The position numbers and the translations under genes were made by a program. From NCBI GenBank assembly GCA_902797035.1, contig CADBRH010000011.1:27729-91728 (forward strand): DNA of 64,000 nucleotides, given 5' to 3'. The notes beneath the pieces are model-generated. The model was not told the origin of the DNA, searched no databases, and saw nothing but the letters and a program-made list of their open reading frames with translations. Origin of the DNA: an uncultured Bacteroidia bacterium (GTDB taxonomy: Bacteria; Bacteroidota; Bacteroidia; Bacteroidales; UBA932). This document shows positions 1 to 9,108 of the stretch, piece after piece; within the stretch, counting starts at the first letter, position 1; every line of letters begins with the position of its first letter.

Positions 1-91
1 CCCACTTCTCGCATGTCTCCTGCGAGCAGGTCTCATCGACGTGATCCAATTCAAAGACACGTTTGAGTATCTCCAGCACTTTCTCTTCCAT
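1..91 (-). CDS. Acyl carrier protein, partial (N-terminus only)
   Basis: The reading frame begins with ATG at 91-89 and runs off the left edge, so only about 30 residues are visible. They start MEEKVLEILKRVFEL, which resembles helix 1 of an acyl carrier protein. The phosphopantetheine serine lies outside the window, so the identity is inferred from this helix and from context. It starts two bases after the FkbH-family gene stops. FkbH enzymes load a three-carbon unit onto an ACP, and a dedicated ACP beside them is a common arrangement. A second, different ACP is encoded at 3889-4125, so the cluster seems to have two carriers. Moderately sure. Confidence 0.6.
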   Translation of the reverse strand, partial: MEEKVLEILKRVFELDHVDETCSQETCEKW

Positions 92-93
92 AA

Positions 94-1668
94 TTATTCC
101 AAAATGATTGAATAAAAGTCATCTACCGCCAAATTAGCTGAGGCCAAGTCGATAACATAAGATTTAACACCATTCTCATCAACCCCGACGCATGTGAACC
201 CGCAACGGTCGTAGAAGCTTTCAACCTGAGAGTTTTTGGGAGTCGGGATATACTCAGCTTTCACAGTCTTGACTCCGCGGTCCCTCATCAACCTCAAGAC
301 GGTTTTCAAGAATGCGGACTCAATCCCCTTCCCGAGAATCCTGCAACTCAACAGAAGGGTATCAATGGTATCACCGTCCACCATCACGCATCCCGTGATG
401 CCGCTGTCGCCGAACTTGTCCTCGACTCCAAGGCACATGATCTCCCACCCGGAATCAACCAGTCTCCGGACATCAGCCTCAGTGTATCGCCTCGTTGTCA
501 GATTGAACTGATTGGTCTTTTGAGTCATCTGCGCCACACGGGGAATACTGAACGAGTTGGCGGCCTCAATGGTAAGGCGTATGTCAAGACTCCTGATAAA
601 AGAATCAAGATCCACAAAAGACCGGCTCGCCTCCGCCCGACGGGCGTTAGCTTTGTACTGCTCGGTCTTGTTCAAATCCTCGGACGTGATTGAATATACC
701 CGGAAATAATTCTCGACCAAGGACTTAAAGAAAGATGGCAGCTCATAGGGCCTCTCCGGGAACTCCGGCGTGGCGACCATAGGCAGGGTTTGGCGGACAA
801 GCTCGCGCTCGGAGGGGTTATCATCGAGGAAGACAAGACTGTCAAGACCGATATTCAATTCCTCGGCCAATTCACGGATGTTTGACGGCTTGTCATTCCA
901 ATTGATACGCCAAGCGGCGAAAGTGTCCTTCCTTAACACCATGAAAGGGTTCTTCTCCCACGCCTCAAGAACATCGGCCTCATTGTTCTTGCTGCAAACT
1001 GTCAGGATCACACCGCGTTTGGAGAGCGCCAGAAGAGACTCTTGGAAAAAGTGAAACGCCTTGCCGGGATAGTCTCCGCCCAACTTGACGCCCTCGATCC
1101 CGTCCTCGCCGAGAACACCTCCCCAAAGAGTGTTGTCCAAGTCGAGAACCAGGCACTTCTTCCTCTTCAAGGCGATTTGATCCAGTTTCTTTGAATACCA
1201 GACCTGGAACGGCGCGGAAAGCCTGGGGTTCATGCCCATCTGCGAGATGAACCAGAACCGCCAATCAATCAACTCATCCTCAGGATACCTGTATGTGAAC
1301 TCATGAATATCCAGGATCCGGAGATTCGGATATGAGCGTTCCGCCTCAAGCAAGCGGGAATTATAGTCAGAAACCGCTGTCATCACGTCAAGACCGGAGT
1401 CGAAAGAGACAGCCTGCCCCCTGTCCATGGTGAAAGCGATAAACGGTTTGGAGTGATCCGCTTTGGATAGCACATATTCAAACTTATCCGAGCACCCTCG
1501 GATCTCCTGGATCAGCGACTCGGTCCCGGCCTTCACCGGCAGCTGGTAAAACCACACGTAGCCTTCGACTTCAGACGGTATCTCCGATATGTCATCGTAC
1601 CCGGAGAATGAATAATCCTTCGGGAAAAACGGCTCTACAGTGTTGTTCCGAAAAACAAATAAACTCAT
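94..1668 (-). CDS. FkbH-family HAD-IIIC protein (acyl-ACP forming)
   Basis: A 524-residue protein with the FkbH layout. An N-terminal region of about 165 residues is followed by a HAD-IIIC domain whose catalytic motif DLDNTLWGG starts at about residue 176. A GNAT-like C-terminal domain follows from about residue 390 (TGCVMV...LSCRILGKG). Known FkbH proteins convert 1,3-bisphosphoglycerate into glyceryl-S-ACP, and relatives in surface-glycan clusters are thought to prepare acyl groups. Its start overlaps the stop of the VOC gene (ATGA), and the partial ACP gene follows by two bases, so the three are probably cotranslated. I infer that it loads a small hydroxyacyl unit on one of the two cluster ACPs. 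The family is clear; the exact substrate is not. Confidence 0.85.
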   Translation of the reverse strand: MSLFVFRNNTVEPFFPKDYSFSGYDDISEIPSEVEGYVWFYQLPVKAGTESLIQEIRGCSDKFEYVLSKADHSKPFIAFTMDRGQAVSFDSGLDVMTAVSDYNSRLLEAERSYPNLRILDIHEFTYRYPEDELIDWRFWFISQMGMNPRLSAPFQVWYSKKLDQIALKRKKCLVLDLDNTLWGGVLGEDGIEGVKLGGDYPGKAFHFFQESLLALSKRGVILTVCSKNNEADVLEAWEKNPFMVLRKDTFAAWRINWNDKPSNIRELAEELNIGLDSLVFLDDNPSERELVRQTLPMVATPEFPERPYELPSFFKSLVENYFRVYSITSEDLNKTEQYKANARRAEASRSFVDLDSFIRSLDIRLTIEAANSFSIPRVAQMTQKTNQFNLTTRRYTEADVRRLVDSGWEIMCLGVEDKFGDSGITGCVMVDGDTIDTLLLSCRILGKGIESAFLKTVLRLMRDRGVKTVKAEYIPTPKNSQVESFYDRCGFTCVGVDENGVKSYVIDLASANLAVDDFYSIILE

Positions 1669-2084
1669 TCTGATATTACAGCGGGAGCCTCAACTAATTC
1701 TATTAAACCAATGTTCTTGTTGAAGAGGAAGCAAATCCGACTCGATCGAATAGCGACAGCCTCAACTGGTTTATTTATCAAGATATACCCTTGTCCCTTT
1801 AATTCGGTCACAGCCGACTCAATGCTGTCGACACTATAACAGAAGTGATATGGGGTAACTCCATTTTTCTCCAGAATACGCTTTACGGGAGACTTGTCAT
1901 CGACCGGAGCGAGAAGCTCTATTGTCGGACTCCCTTCCTTTGTCAACCAACAAACGTTTATATTCTGGATTTGGTCATATATCACAGATGAACGATGGTA
2001 ACCTCCTTGTACGTATAGATTGGCGGTAGCCTCAATATCCAAGACGGCCACACCTATATGATGAAAAATAAAACCAGGAAGCAT
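1665..2084 (-). CDS. VOC (glyoxalase-fold) family protein
   Basis: A 139-residue protein with the paired beta-alpha-beta-beta-beta pattern of the vicinal oxygen chelate fold. It opens with FHHIGVAVLDIEAT and has later metal-site-like segments PTIELLAP and YHFCYSVDSIESAV, ending in IGLIELVEAP. The His near the N-terminus and the two IELL/IELV glutamates are in the places where methylmalonyl-CoA epimerases and glyoxalases bind metal. It lies between KASIII and FkbH in the same operon. Epimerisation or lyase action on an acyl-thioester intermediate is therefore plausible but inferred. VOC proteins also occur next to FkbH in other acyl-ACP clusters. Fold call secure, reaction unknown. Confidence 0.75.
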   Translation of the reverse strand: MLPGFIFHHIGVAVLDIEATANLYVQGGYHRSSVIYDQIQNINVCWLTKEGSPTIELLAPVDDKSPVKRILEKNGVTPYHFCYSVDSIESAVTELKGQGYILINKPVEAVAIRSSRICFLFNKNIGLIELVEAPAVISE

Positions 2085-2087
2085 ATC

Positions 2088-3137
2088 TTAATACTCTATC
2101 ACAGGAGACACTTTACATCCAGCGAGGGAAATATGGGCGGTGGCCCAGGAGAGACCCGCGCCAAAACCGGATACAATCGCGTCTGTCAGTTGTTTGTCAG
2201 ATAATTCTGAAGAGATGGTCAAAGGGATGGATGGGGAACTAGTGTTACCATAACGGTCGAGGCAATAGGGTACCCTGTCCAAAGGGTATTTTATCCTCCT
2301 GACGATAAAATCGGTCATGAATTTATTGGCCTGATGCAGCACAAGATTCCCTACAGAAGCCAATTCGATACCCTTAAAAGCGCATAACTCCTTGATACTC
2401 TTCGGCACGGTCCTCATCACAAAGTTGAACACATCCATGCCATTCATATATACCTCATTATCAGACAATATACTACCATCTTTCTCCTCATGCTCAACCA
2501 GATTCCCCGCTGTGGTCATGAAACGGCCTCCTCCCGCTTTCACTTTCACGGCATCCTCTCCGGATCCGTCTGAATAAAGCATGAAAACCGATTCAAACGC
2601 GTCATTCGTTTTCTCCACTAAAGTCGCGGTACCAGCGTCACCGTATAAAGGGGCATCTACTTTGTCAAGCCTGTTAACAATCTTCGAGAACGTCTCTCCC
2701 ACCAATAACAGCACTCTGTTGATCCCTTCCATCGAAGCGTATGCCATAGCGGTGGATAACGCGTATACCCATCCGGAACAGCCTAAAGAAAGATCCATGG
2801 CCCCGGTCGTTGACGGGAGTCCAAGACGATGCTGAAGGATAGGGGCGGTAGCCGGGATTCTATAATCCGGGAGCTGACTGAAAAACAGAAGCATGTCAAT
2901 GCTTTCACGATCTATCTTATTATCCTCGAACAGTTTCTCAGCGGCTTTGAAACATAGGTCAGACGCGGTCACGTCATCATCAACGACGCGTTTTTCCCGG
3001 ATACCGATAGAATTAATTGTTTTCTGGATCTCCTCTTGAGGAATCAAATAACCCAAATCAGCGTTATGACTGATATTCCTGGGCACGCACGATGAGATCG
3101 CCTTGACACCAACGCCTTTAAAAACAATTGTGGCCAT
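2088..3137 (-). CDS. 3-oxoacyl-ACP synthase III (KASIII/FabH-like)
   Basis: A 349-residue thiolase-fold condensing enzyme counted from ATG at 3137. A start further upstream at 3191 would run into the SDR coding sequence. The Cys-His-Asn triad of KASIII is visible: Cys120 in LSLGCSGWVYAL, His268 in LVLHQANK and Asn298 in RYGNTSS. KASIII enzymes condense an acyl-CoA or acyl-ACP starter with malonyl-ACP; some homologues in glycan or natural-product clusters act as acyltransferases instead. It starts five bases after the SDR stop. With the adjacent ACP and SDR it could build a 3-hydroxyacyl chain for attachment to a capsule sugar, which is inference. The housekeeping FabH is probably elsewhere, because this copy is embedded in the capsule operon. 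Confidence 0.87.
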   Translation of the reverse strand: MATIVFKGVGVKAISSCVPRNISHNADLGYLIPQEEIQKTINSIGIREKRVVDDDVTASDLCFKAAEKLFEDNKIDRESIDMLLFFSQLPDYRIPATAPILQHRLGLPSTTGAMDLSLGCSGWVYALSTAMAYASMEGINRVLLLVGETFSKIVNRLDKVDAPLYGDAGTATLVEKTNDAFESVFMLYSDGSGEDAVKVKAGGGRFMTTAGNLVEHEEKDGSILSDNEVYMNGMDVFNFVMRTVPKSIKELCAFKGIELASVGNLVLHQANKFMTDFIVRRIKYPLDRVPYCLDRYGNTSSPSIPLTISSELSDKQLTDAIVSGFGAGLSWATAHISLAGCKVSPVIEY

Positions 3138-3142
3138 ATCTA

Positions 3143-3886
3143 CTACAAGTTTCTTCCTCCGTCCATACGGATTTGAGTTCCGGTGATCCATCGACTAGCG
3201 TCACTGAATAGATAGATCGCCGCATAGGCGACATCTTTGGGGGAACCGAAGCCTAGGGGATACTTAGCCTCCTGCTTCTCCCAATCGCTTTCTGAGATAT
3301 TGCTAAGTGTGCTTAGCAATTCCGTCCGTATCATCATCGGCATTATCGAATTCGAACGAATACCCCGGGAGACAAGTTCCTTAGCGTAAGCTCTCATTAT
3401 CCCGTTTACGGCGGATTTTGACGCGGCGTATATCCCCAGACCCGGCTCAACCTTCTCAGCTCCATAGGAGCTCATCCATACAAGTGACCCATTCTTGTTG
3501 ATTTTCTTCTTAACCAGCAATTGCTTAAGCATCATTATCGGAGCCGTGAGATTGATGTCAAATACCCGCTTTATCTTGTCCTCTGTGATAAATTTGACAG
3601 GGGTAGTATCTGAGACTCCCGCGCATAAAAACACACCGTCCAATGAGGGGGAATCCTCGCCGAGTGATTTTACGAAACTCTCATCACAAAGATTACCTCC
3701 AAAAGAGATATGCCCCTCACCTTCAAGCTGTTCTATCAGATCTTCAAGCCCCTTGACATTCATATCGACAGCGACGATCTTAGCCCCGAGTCTGGAACTT
3801 TCTATCGCCGTGGTCTTTCCGATACCGGAAGCGGCTCCTGTTATCAAAATGGTCTTGCCTTCAAGAGAGTAAGGATTGTAGCTCAT
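3143..3886 (-). CDS. SDR-family oxidoreductase (FabG-like)
   Basis: A 247-residue classical short-chain dehydrogenase. The NAD(P)-binding motif TGAASGIG is at residues 16-23, the LCAG motif is near residue 87, and the catalytic Ser140-Tyr153-Lys157 set appears in WMSSYGA and YAASKSA. The C-terminus ends in ITGTQIRMDGGRNL, the usual FabG-type ending. It sits between an ACP gene (two-base gap) and the KASIII gene, so reduction of a 3-ketoacyl-ACP to the 3-hydroxyacyl-ACP is the natural role. Reduction of a sugar intermediate cannot be excluded. The family assignment is certain; the substrate is inferred from neighbours. Confidence 0.87.
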   Translation of the reverse strand: MSYNPYSLEGKTILITGAASGIGKTTAIESSRLGAKIVAVDMNVKGLEDLIEQLEGEGHISFGGNLCDESFVKSLGEDSPSLDGVFLCAGVSDTTPVKFITEDKIKRVFDINLTAPIMMLKQLLVKKKINKNGSLVWMSSYGAEKVEPGLGIYAASKSAVNGIMRAYAKELVSRGIRSNSIMPMMIRTELLSTLSNISESDWEKQEAKYPLGFGSPKDVAYAAIYLFSDASRWITGTQIRMDGGRNL

Positions 3887-3888
3887 GT

Positions 3889-4125
3889 TTATCCCTGATA
3901 TCTTTCATTCACAATAGAATAAATGTCTCGGACACAGTTCGCCGACTCCATCTCATTAGCGGAAAGAATCACATCATACTCCTCATCGCACATCGCCATA
4001 ATCGAAAGGGCGACAATAGAGGTCCAACCATCAATATCGCGGAACTTTGATTCCAACGTGAGACCCTGAGGCTCATCGTCGAACTGATCCGCGAAATTCT
4101 GTAAAAATAGTTTTTCGTCAACCAT
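3889..4125 (-). CDS. Acyl carrier protein, complete
   Basis: A 78-residue acidic helical protein with the carrier-protein pattern. The phosphopantetheine site is Ser36 in DGWTSIVAL, replacing the more usual DSL context with a Trp-Thr-Ser form seen in ACPs of specialised clusters. Helix 3 has EMESANCVRDIYSIV. It is read just after the PglD-like acyltransferase and two bases before the SDR. It is the likely carrier on which the KASIII and SDR enzymes work, and the acyl group could then be handed to a sugar by the PglD-like transferase (inference). It is too divergent to be the housekeeping AcpP. Confidence 0.85.
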   Translation of the reverse strand: MVDEKLFLQNFADQFDDEPQGLTLESKFRDIDGWTSIVALSIMAMCDEEYDVILSANEMESANCVRDIYSIVNERYQG

Positions 4126-4137
4126 TATAGATTACCT

Positions 4138-4791
4138 TTAAATGTCAAAGCGGCGGGCAGGATTGCCAAGATACAAATAACCGTCTTTAGTCTTTCTGAT
4201 CACGACACTGCCCGCGCCAATACGAGTGTTGTTCCCTATTGTCACGTTCTGCAGGACAGATGACTGCAAGCCGAGAAAATTGCTGTTCCCGATCACAACA
4301 CCTCCGGAGACATGACATGACGGCATCAAAACATTGTGGTTACCTATCTTCACGTCATGACCTACACAAACATATCCATTGAGAATGTTGAAATCCCCTA
4401 TCTCAACCTGGCAACTCACGAAAGAATTCGCTGTGATGATATTACCCTTACCTATACTCAAAGTATCGGGATCAAGAAACACCACGGAGGGGTCAATAAG
4501 ATTAGGGAAGAACACGTTGGGATTAGAAATGCGTTCCGCGACAGAACGAAGTATATCGGGAGAACCTATGGCTATCACCAAATGCAAAGGAGTAACCCAT
4601 TCATTAAGAGCGCCTATACCTCCGATAATCCTGCCATAATGATTCTCGCTCGCCCATATAGCCTCATTGTCATCAAAGAAGCCGACGAAACGCCACTGCG
4701 GCTCTTTTCCGTTAATGGAATTGATCAAGCAGGCGACCTCCCTACCAAATCCTCCGGCTCCAAAAATAGCGATATCTTTAATACCCATCAT
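4138..4791 (-). CDS. PglD/NeuD-type acyltransferase (left-handed beta-helix)
   Basis: About 217 residues from the MMGIKDIAIFGAGG start; a longer frame to 4839 adds 16 residues that do not resemble the family. The N-terminal Rossmann-like motif IFGAGGFGREV is followed by hexapeptide repeats from about residue 95 (for example IGKGNI, IGDFNI, IGNHNV, IGNNTR), ending in LYLGNPARRF. PglD and NeuD homologues transfer an acetyl group from acetyl-CoA to an amino sugar or sialic acid. Here an ACP gene follows 12 bases downstream, so an acyl-ACP donor is possible. It links the glycosyltransferase block to the acyl-building block of the operon. Fold and family are clear; donor and acceptor are unknown. 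Confidence 0.85.
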   Translation of the reverse strand: MMGIKDIAIFGAGGFGREVACLINSINGKEPQWRFVGFFDDNEAIWASENHYGRIIGGIGALNEWVTPLHLVIAIGSPDILRSVAERISNPNVFFPNLIDPSVVFLDPDTLSIGKGNIITANSFVSCQVEIGDFNILNGYVCVGHDVKIGNHNVLMPSCHVSGGVVIGNSNFLGLQSSVLQNVTIGNNTRIGAGSVVIRKTKDGYLYLGNPARRFDI

Positions 4792-4890
4792 CACTTCATT
4801 GAAAAAGTATTTATTAACAAGTTCCTCGATCCAACGCAATATAGCGATTCATATTCAAATTCTTAGCACAGAAATCGAATATGGCTTATC

Positions 4891-6033
4891 TCATGACAAC
4901 GACCTGTACATCTCCAGCAGCGCGTTCCAGACGTCTTCCCTCTCATAGCGGGACTGGATCATGTATCTGGCATGTGCGGCCATGGACGAGACGGCCTCGG
5001 GGTTGTCCATGAACCAACGCATGACGCTCTCCAAAGCGGCCTCGTCCCTTGGCGGGATAATCCTTCCGTTCAGGCCTTCCTGGATAATCTCGTTGCATCC
5101 GTTTATGTCTGTGACGATACTCGGAAGCCCCATGGCTCCAGCCTGCATCACGACATTCGGGAAACCTTCCCTGTACGAAGGAAACACAAGAGCGTCCGCC
5201 GCCAGCAGGAAAGGCCTGACATCTGACTGGAAACCGACATATTTGATTGACTCGTCGGTCCTGAAGAACTCCTCATTACCTTCCGCCAGCGAATCCAGGT
5301 CACTCTCGAAAGGACCGACAAGAAGAAGCTTGCATCGGGAATCAGTCCGCTTCAAACTCCTCATCGCGTCCGCCAACTCGTTCATCCCCTTGTCTTTAAC
5401 AATTCGGCCGACAAAGACGAACACGAAATCATCATCCTCGAATCCTAACTCCTCACGAAGCTCCTTTCGGGTTTTCCCGACCGCGGCTGGAGAGAAGAAC
5501 GAGGTGTCAATCCCGCTGATATTTCCGTTATGGATCACGCTCAGCGGCTTCCCGGTGATCCTGTCCGCCCGAAGAGTCTTCTTCACCCCCTCGCCCTCCG
5601 GGATAACTCTGGTGGCGCAGAAGCATGTGATTCTCTCCATCAGCATCAACAGTTTCCGCTTCGTTCCCGATTCGCCTTGATAACGGAGCCCCGTCACGGT
5701 GTACAAACGGTTAGGAACGCCGACCAGCTTGCCCGCCACCATAGACAAAAGACTCCCTTTGGGAGTGTTGGAATGAACAATGAAAGGTCTTTCCTTCCTC
5801 AGAACCCGGATCATGGTGAACAGGGAACGGAGATCTGACCAGAGCGAGATATCCCTTCGCATCGGCACATCTATGACTCTGATCCCCTCATTCCGGGCGA
5901 CAGTGTCAAGGCATCCCGTGTCCGCGGCGAGCCCGACCACCTCGAACTCCCTATTCAGGAACCCGAGCTGGCCACCCAGAAGCCCCAAAAGGCTAATGTC
6001 GGCCGTTGTTACCCTGACAAGCTTCTTTCTCAC
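4891..6033 (-). CDS. Glycosyltransferase family 4
   Basis: A 380-residue GT-B glycosyltransferase. The first Rossmann domain has the segment PFIVHSNTPKGSLLSMVAGK. The donor-binding domain has FVFVGRIVKDKGMNEL and the EX7E-type motif in SYREGFPNVVMQAGAMG, ending ALLEMYRSL. The WcaL/Pel-like N-terminus (VRVTTADISLLGLLGGQLGFL) is common among capsule GT4 enzymes that add a HexNAc or a deoxysugar. The start is GTG at 6033, overlapping the TGA of the upstream glycosyltransferase by three bases, a sign of translational coupling. No signal peptide; it should act on the inner face of the cytoplasmic membrane. Sugar specificity cannot be read. Confidence 0.9.
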   Translation of the reverse strand: MRKKLVRVTTADISLLGLLGGQLGFLNREFEVVGLAADTGCLDTVARNEGIRVIDVPMRRDISLWSDLRSLFTMIRVLRKERPFIVHSNTPKGSLLSMVAGKLVGVPNRLYTVTGLRYQGESGTKRKLLMLMERITCFCATRVIPEGEGVKKTLRADRITGKPLSVIHNGNISGIDTSFFSPAAVGKTRKELREELGFEDDDFVFVFVGRIVKDKGMNELADAMRSLKRTDSRCKLLLVGPFESDLDSLAEGNEEFFRTDESIKYVGFQSDVRPFLLAADALVFPSYREGFPNVVMQAGAMGLPSIVTDINGCNEIIQEGLNGRIIPPRDEAALESVMRWFMDNPEAVSSMAAHARYMIQSRYEREDVWNALLEMYRSLS

Positions 6034-7121
6034 TTTAACTTCAGAGACAAATAGACCTCCCGATACCCCTCGACCATTTTATCAATATCATACTGTAACG
6101 CTCGGGCGTGACATTTCCCGGCCACCGACTCGCGATAGGCCTCATCTTCCGACAGACGCAGGAGAATCCCGGCCAGCTTGGTCTCGTCCTGGCACGGGAA
6201 CAACTCCCCCGCCCCGGTGATCACCTCACGAAGGCCGTCCACATCGCTCGCGACAAACGGTTTGCCGACACTCATGCCCTCCAAGCTGGATAGGGACAAC
6301 CCCTCATAATGAGAGGACATCACTATGGCGTCGGACGCGTGAAGAATCGCCGGGATGTCAGTCCGGACTCCCCAGAACTTTACCTTATCCGTGACATGCA
6401 ACCTCTCGGTCATACTTTCAAGTTCTTCCCGCCTTTCTCCGTCTCCGACCAGCCATAACATGAAATTATCCGGCAATATGGCCATCGCCCGGATCAGAGT
6501 GTCCTGATCTTTCTGTGAACGGAAGCCGGCCACCATAGTGACCACGAACTTACCGGCAGACTCCGGACATACGGTCTTGCGGTCAAGTCCCTCAGACTGG
6601 CTGATCGAGCGAATGTCAACGCCATTGTAAATCACTCGTGTCTTATCCACGGAAGAACTCTTCCCAAGATAAGACACAAGGTTGTCATAAGCCTGGTCAG
6701 AGATGCAGATGACACTGTCATACCTGCCGTACATCCACTTGTCAACAACCGAATACCACTTCCAATGTCGCCTCCGGTTGAACGTGTTATGCTCTGTGGT
6801 CACCAAAGCCGCGGGAGAGAAAACCGATGCGATAGCGGCGAAAAGCTGTGGCGACGAGTTGTGAGTATGAACCACATCGTACCGCTTCATCAAGCGTCTT
6901 AACCACAAGATGGCCAGAGGGTTATAAACCGAGCTCGACTTCCTGAATGAATATACCTTACAACCTGAGGCGATCAACTTCTCTTTGAAAGGAGTGTCCT
7001 CCCCATCAAGCAAAGCCACGTCAACATCCTCCCCCATAGACCGCAGCCTGGGAACAATGTCCGCCACGATCTTTTCGGCCCCTCCGGTTCTGAGGGAAGT
7101 GATGACTTGAAGGATTCTCAT
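6030..7121 (-). CDS. Glycosyltransferase family 4
   Basis: A 363-residue GT-B enzyme opening with MRILQVITSLRTGGAEKIVA, the glycine-rich acceptor-side motif of GT4. The C-terminal half contains VTMVAGFRSQKDQDTLIRA and the nucleotide-sugar-binding motif SSHYEGLSLSSLEGMSVGKP. The DVVHTHNSSPQ segment is also typical. It is seven bases from the upstream GT2 gene and overlaps the next GT4 gene, so it belongs to the same transcript. It would add one sugar to the lipid-linked repeat unit in the cytoplasm. The family is certain and the linkage unknown. Confidence 0.9.
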   Translation of the reverse strand: MRILQVITSLRTGGAEKIVADIVPRLRSMGEDVDVALLDGEDTPFKEKLIASGCKVYSFRKSSSVYNPLAILWLRRLMKRYDVVHTHNSSPQLFAAIASVFSPAALVTTEHNTFNRRRHWKWYSVVDKWMYGRYDSVICISDQAYDNLVSYLGKSSSVDKTRVIYNGVDIRSISQSEGLDRKTVCPESAGKFVVTMVAGFRSQKDQDTLIRAMAILPDNFMLWLVGDGERREELESMTERLHVTDKVKFWGVRTDIPAILHASDAIVMSSHYEGLSLSSLEGMSVGKPFVASDVDGLREVITGAGELFPCQDETKLAGILLRLSEDEAYRESVAGKCHARALQYDIDKMVEGYREVYLSLKLK

Positions 7122-7128
7122 TAATCAA

Positions 7129-8010
7129 TTAGCGGTTAACCTTACGGCGGTTATACAAATACAACAGACATCCCGGCAAAATTGCCAAGAGTGTGAGAGC
7201 CTTTCGGGGAGATTCTTTGAGGAAGGACTTGTTCTTGCTCCGGATCGAATGGGAGACATAATGGATGTTGTCCATCACTTTCCGTTTCAAAGACTTAGTC
7301 TGGAGCATGTCGAATTTACGGTAGAAGGAGAACCCTTGGGGATTGTTCCAGTACTGTCGCCACATTCCTTTGCTGGACCCATCTTCCAAATATTCCACAA
7401 CCGCCAACGGCTCATTAAAAGTGAGGAGTTTATACCTCTCATCCACAAGGTAGTACTTGTAAGCGAGGCCAACGTATCTCTCCCCTTCGAACAAGGGATA
7501 TTCAGGAACGGACTTTATCACATCGGTCCTGTACACAAGTTTCTTGTCGCCAAGGCCTTTCATGTCCTCATAGTATCCGCGGAGTGTCGTCTCCTTGAGA
7601 GAATCAGGAAAAGCCTTCCCGATCACTTTCCCGTCATTGTAAATGTCCAGGCCTATGATTCCGGCATAAGAGTCCGAACCATTCTCCCTCCAGAACGTGA
7701 CGATTTTCTCCACGGCGTCATCCGGCATGAAATCATCAGAATCGATGCAGACATTCAACTCCGTCCGGATATGCCGGTAGGCCGTGTTATGCGCCCCGTG
7801 CATACCCTGATTCTCCTGATACACATACTCTATCTCAAAGTACGCCTCTTTCTTCCATTTCTCCACGAGAGCGTCTGTCCCGTCGCTGGACCCGTCATCG
7901 ACTATCAGCCAGAGGAAGTCTTTGCTGGTCTGCCGGCGAAGGCTCTCGTAAGTCCTTCCTAAAGTGCTGGAACGGTTGAAAGTGGGAGTGAAAACAGTAA
8001 GGGTTCGCAT
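7129..8010 (-). CDS. Glycosyltransferase family 2
   Basis: A 293-residue GT-A enzyme. It starts MRTLTVFTPTFNRSSTLG, has LIVDDGSSDGTD near residue 36 and the metal-binding DXD as CIDSDDFM near residue 90. The C-terminus carries a hydrophobic segment (LTLLAILPGCLLYLYN) that probably tethers it to the membrane. Capsule GT2 enzymes of this length add hexoses or HexNAc to the growing lipid-linked oligosaccharide. It sits between another GT2 gene and a GT4 gene with short gaps. Family secure, donor unknown. Confidence 0.9.
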   Translation of the reverse strand: MRTLTVFTPTFNRSSTLGRTYESLRRQTSKDFLWLIVDDGSSDGTDALVEKWKKEAYFEIEYVYQENQGMHGAHNTAYRHIRTELNVCIDSDDFMPDDAVEKIVTFWRENGSDSYAGIIGLDIYNDGKVIGKAFPDSLKETTLRGYYEDMKGLGDKKLVYRTDVIKSVPEYPLFEGERYVGLAYKYYLVDERYKLLTFNEPLAVVEYLEDGSSKGMWRQYWNNPQGFSFYRKFDMLQTKSLKRKVMDNIHYVSHSIRSKNKSFLKESPRKALTLLAILPGCLLYLYNRRKVNR

Positions 8011-8028
8011 GACGATAATGATCAGGTT

Positions 8029-9108
8029 TTATCCGAACAGGGCAAACAAGACCTTTTCACATAAACGACGAGGGCGTGAAGCTATAACTTCTCTTTCGCA
8101 AAGTTCATATAGCGATGACGAGGATTTAGCGGACAACGCTTTGTAAAAAGGATCTGAAGTATAATCGCTCTTGTTAATCTTTAAAACGTCAGTCCAGAAT
8201 TCATCCGCTATCTCACGCTCGATACCGTCAATAATCGAATGCTTACAAGATTCTCCCTTGTTTATTATCCTCTGCTTAACATCAGCTCGGAGGATGTTCA
8301 CCATCTCGATTCTGACCAGATCGTCGGCTACATGATATGAAAAGCTGTCAATCATCCCTACTTTTATCAGATACTGGGATTTAAGATCCTTCAACAAAAA
8401 GGGATTATACTTTGACGTCATGCCCCCATATCGATAGTTGTATAACGGTTTGTCCAACAGATAAATACTTTTCAAATACGGGAATAATCTCATGTTAAAA
8501 ACCAAATCCTCACCCATGGCGAAATCATTCGGGGAAAGACCTGAATTCTCTATAACACTCCTTCGATACAGCTTCCCGAAAGCGTTTACCGGAAGGAGAT
8601 TCTTTCCGAAGAATGAGATGAAGTACTTCTCAAATAGCTCAGGCGAATAAACCGGACCTTCAGCTGGTAACGGGTACTTGACTCTAAATGGTCCCAGACG
8701 ACGCCAAAAAGGGACCATGACATAATCAAAGGCATCTAATCGCATGGCGCCTATCATCGATGATATCATGTCAGGCTCAATCCAATCGTCGGCGTCAACG
8801 AATAGAACGAACTCACCATCAGCGTGTTTAAGTCCGGAGAAACGGGTGTGATTGATACCTGAATGATCTTGGACGATAACCTCAACTCTGTCATCTCTCT
8901 TTTTATATGCCTCACCGATCTCCTTGCACTTTTCTTGTTCTCCTCCAGCCCCATCGATGACAATTATTAACTTCAAATAGGAATAACTCTGCCTAAGAAC
9001 AGATTTCACGCATTTATTCAGCGTGCTTGCGCTGTTATAAACCGGGACAATAACACTGACCATCCCGGAGCCAGAGTTTGTCTCTATTTCTCCTTCTCTT
9101 TTACCCAT
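8029..9108 (-). CDS. Glycosyltransferase family 2
   Basis: A 359-residue GT-A enzyme with the opening VSVIVPVYNSASTLNKCV, the segment LKLIIVIDGAGG and the DXD motif in LFVDADDWIEPD at about residue 107. A conserved acceptor-side motif, MGEDLVFNMRLFP, appears around residue 195. The first 13 residues (rich in Lys, Glu and Gly) are unlike the family core, and GTG or ATG codons nearer MVSVIVP could be the true start. Its start overlaps the end of the polymerase-like gene by eight bases. It would extend the repeat unit in the cytoplasm; the sugar is unknown. Confidence 0.88.
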   Translation of the reverse strand: MGKREGEIETNSGSGMVSVIVPVYNSASTLNKCVKSVLRQSYSYLKLIIVIDGAGGEQEKCKEIGEAYKKRDDRVEVIVQDHSGINHTRFSGLKHADGEFVLFVDADDWIEPDMISSMIGAMRLDAFDYVMVPFWRRLGPFRVKYPLPAEGPVYSPELFEKYFISFFGKNLLPVNAFGKLYRRSVIENSGLSPNDFAMGEDLVFNMRLFPYLKSIYLLDKPLYNYRYGGMTSKYNPFLLKDLKSQYLIKVGMIDSFSYHVADDLVRIEMVNILRADVKQRIINKGESCKHSIIDGIEREIADEFWTDVLKINKSDYTSDPFYKALSAKSSSSLYELCEREVIASRPRRLCEKVLFALFG

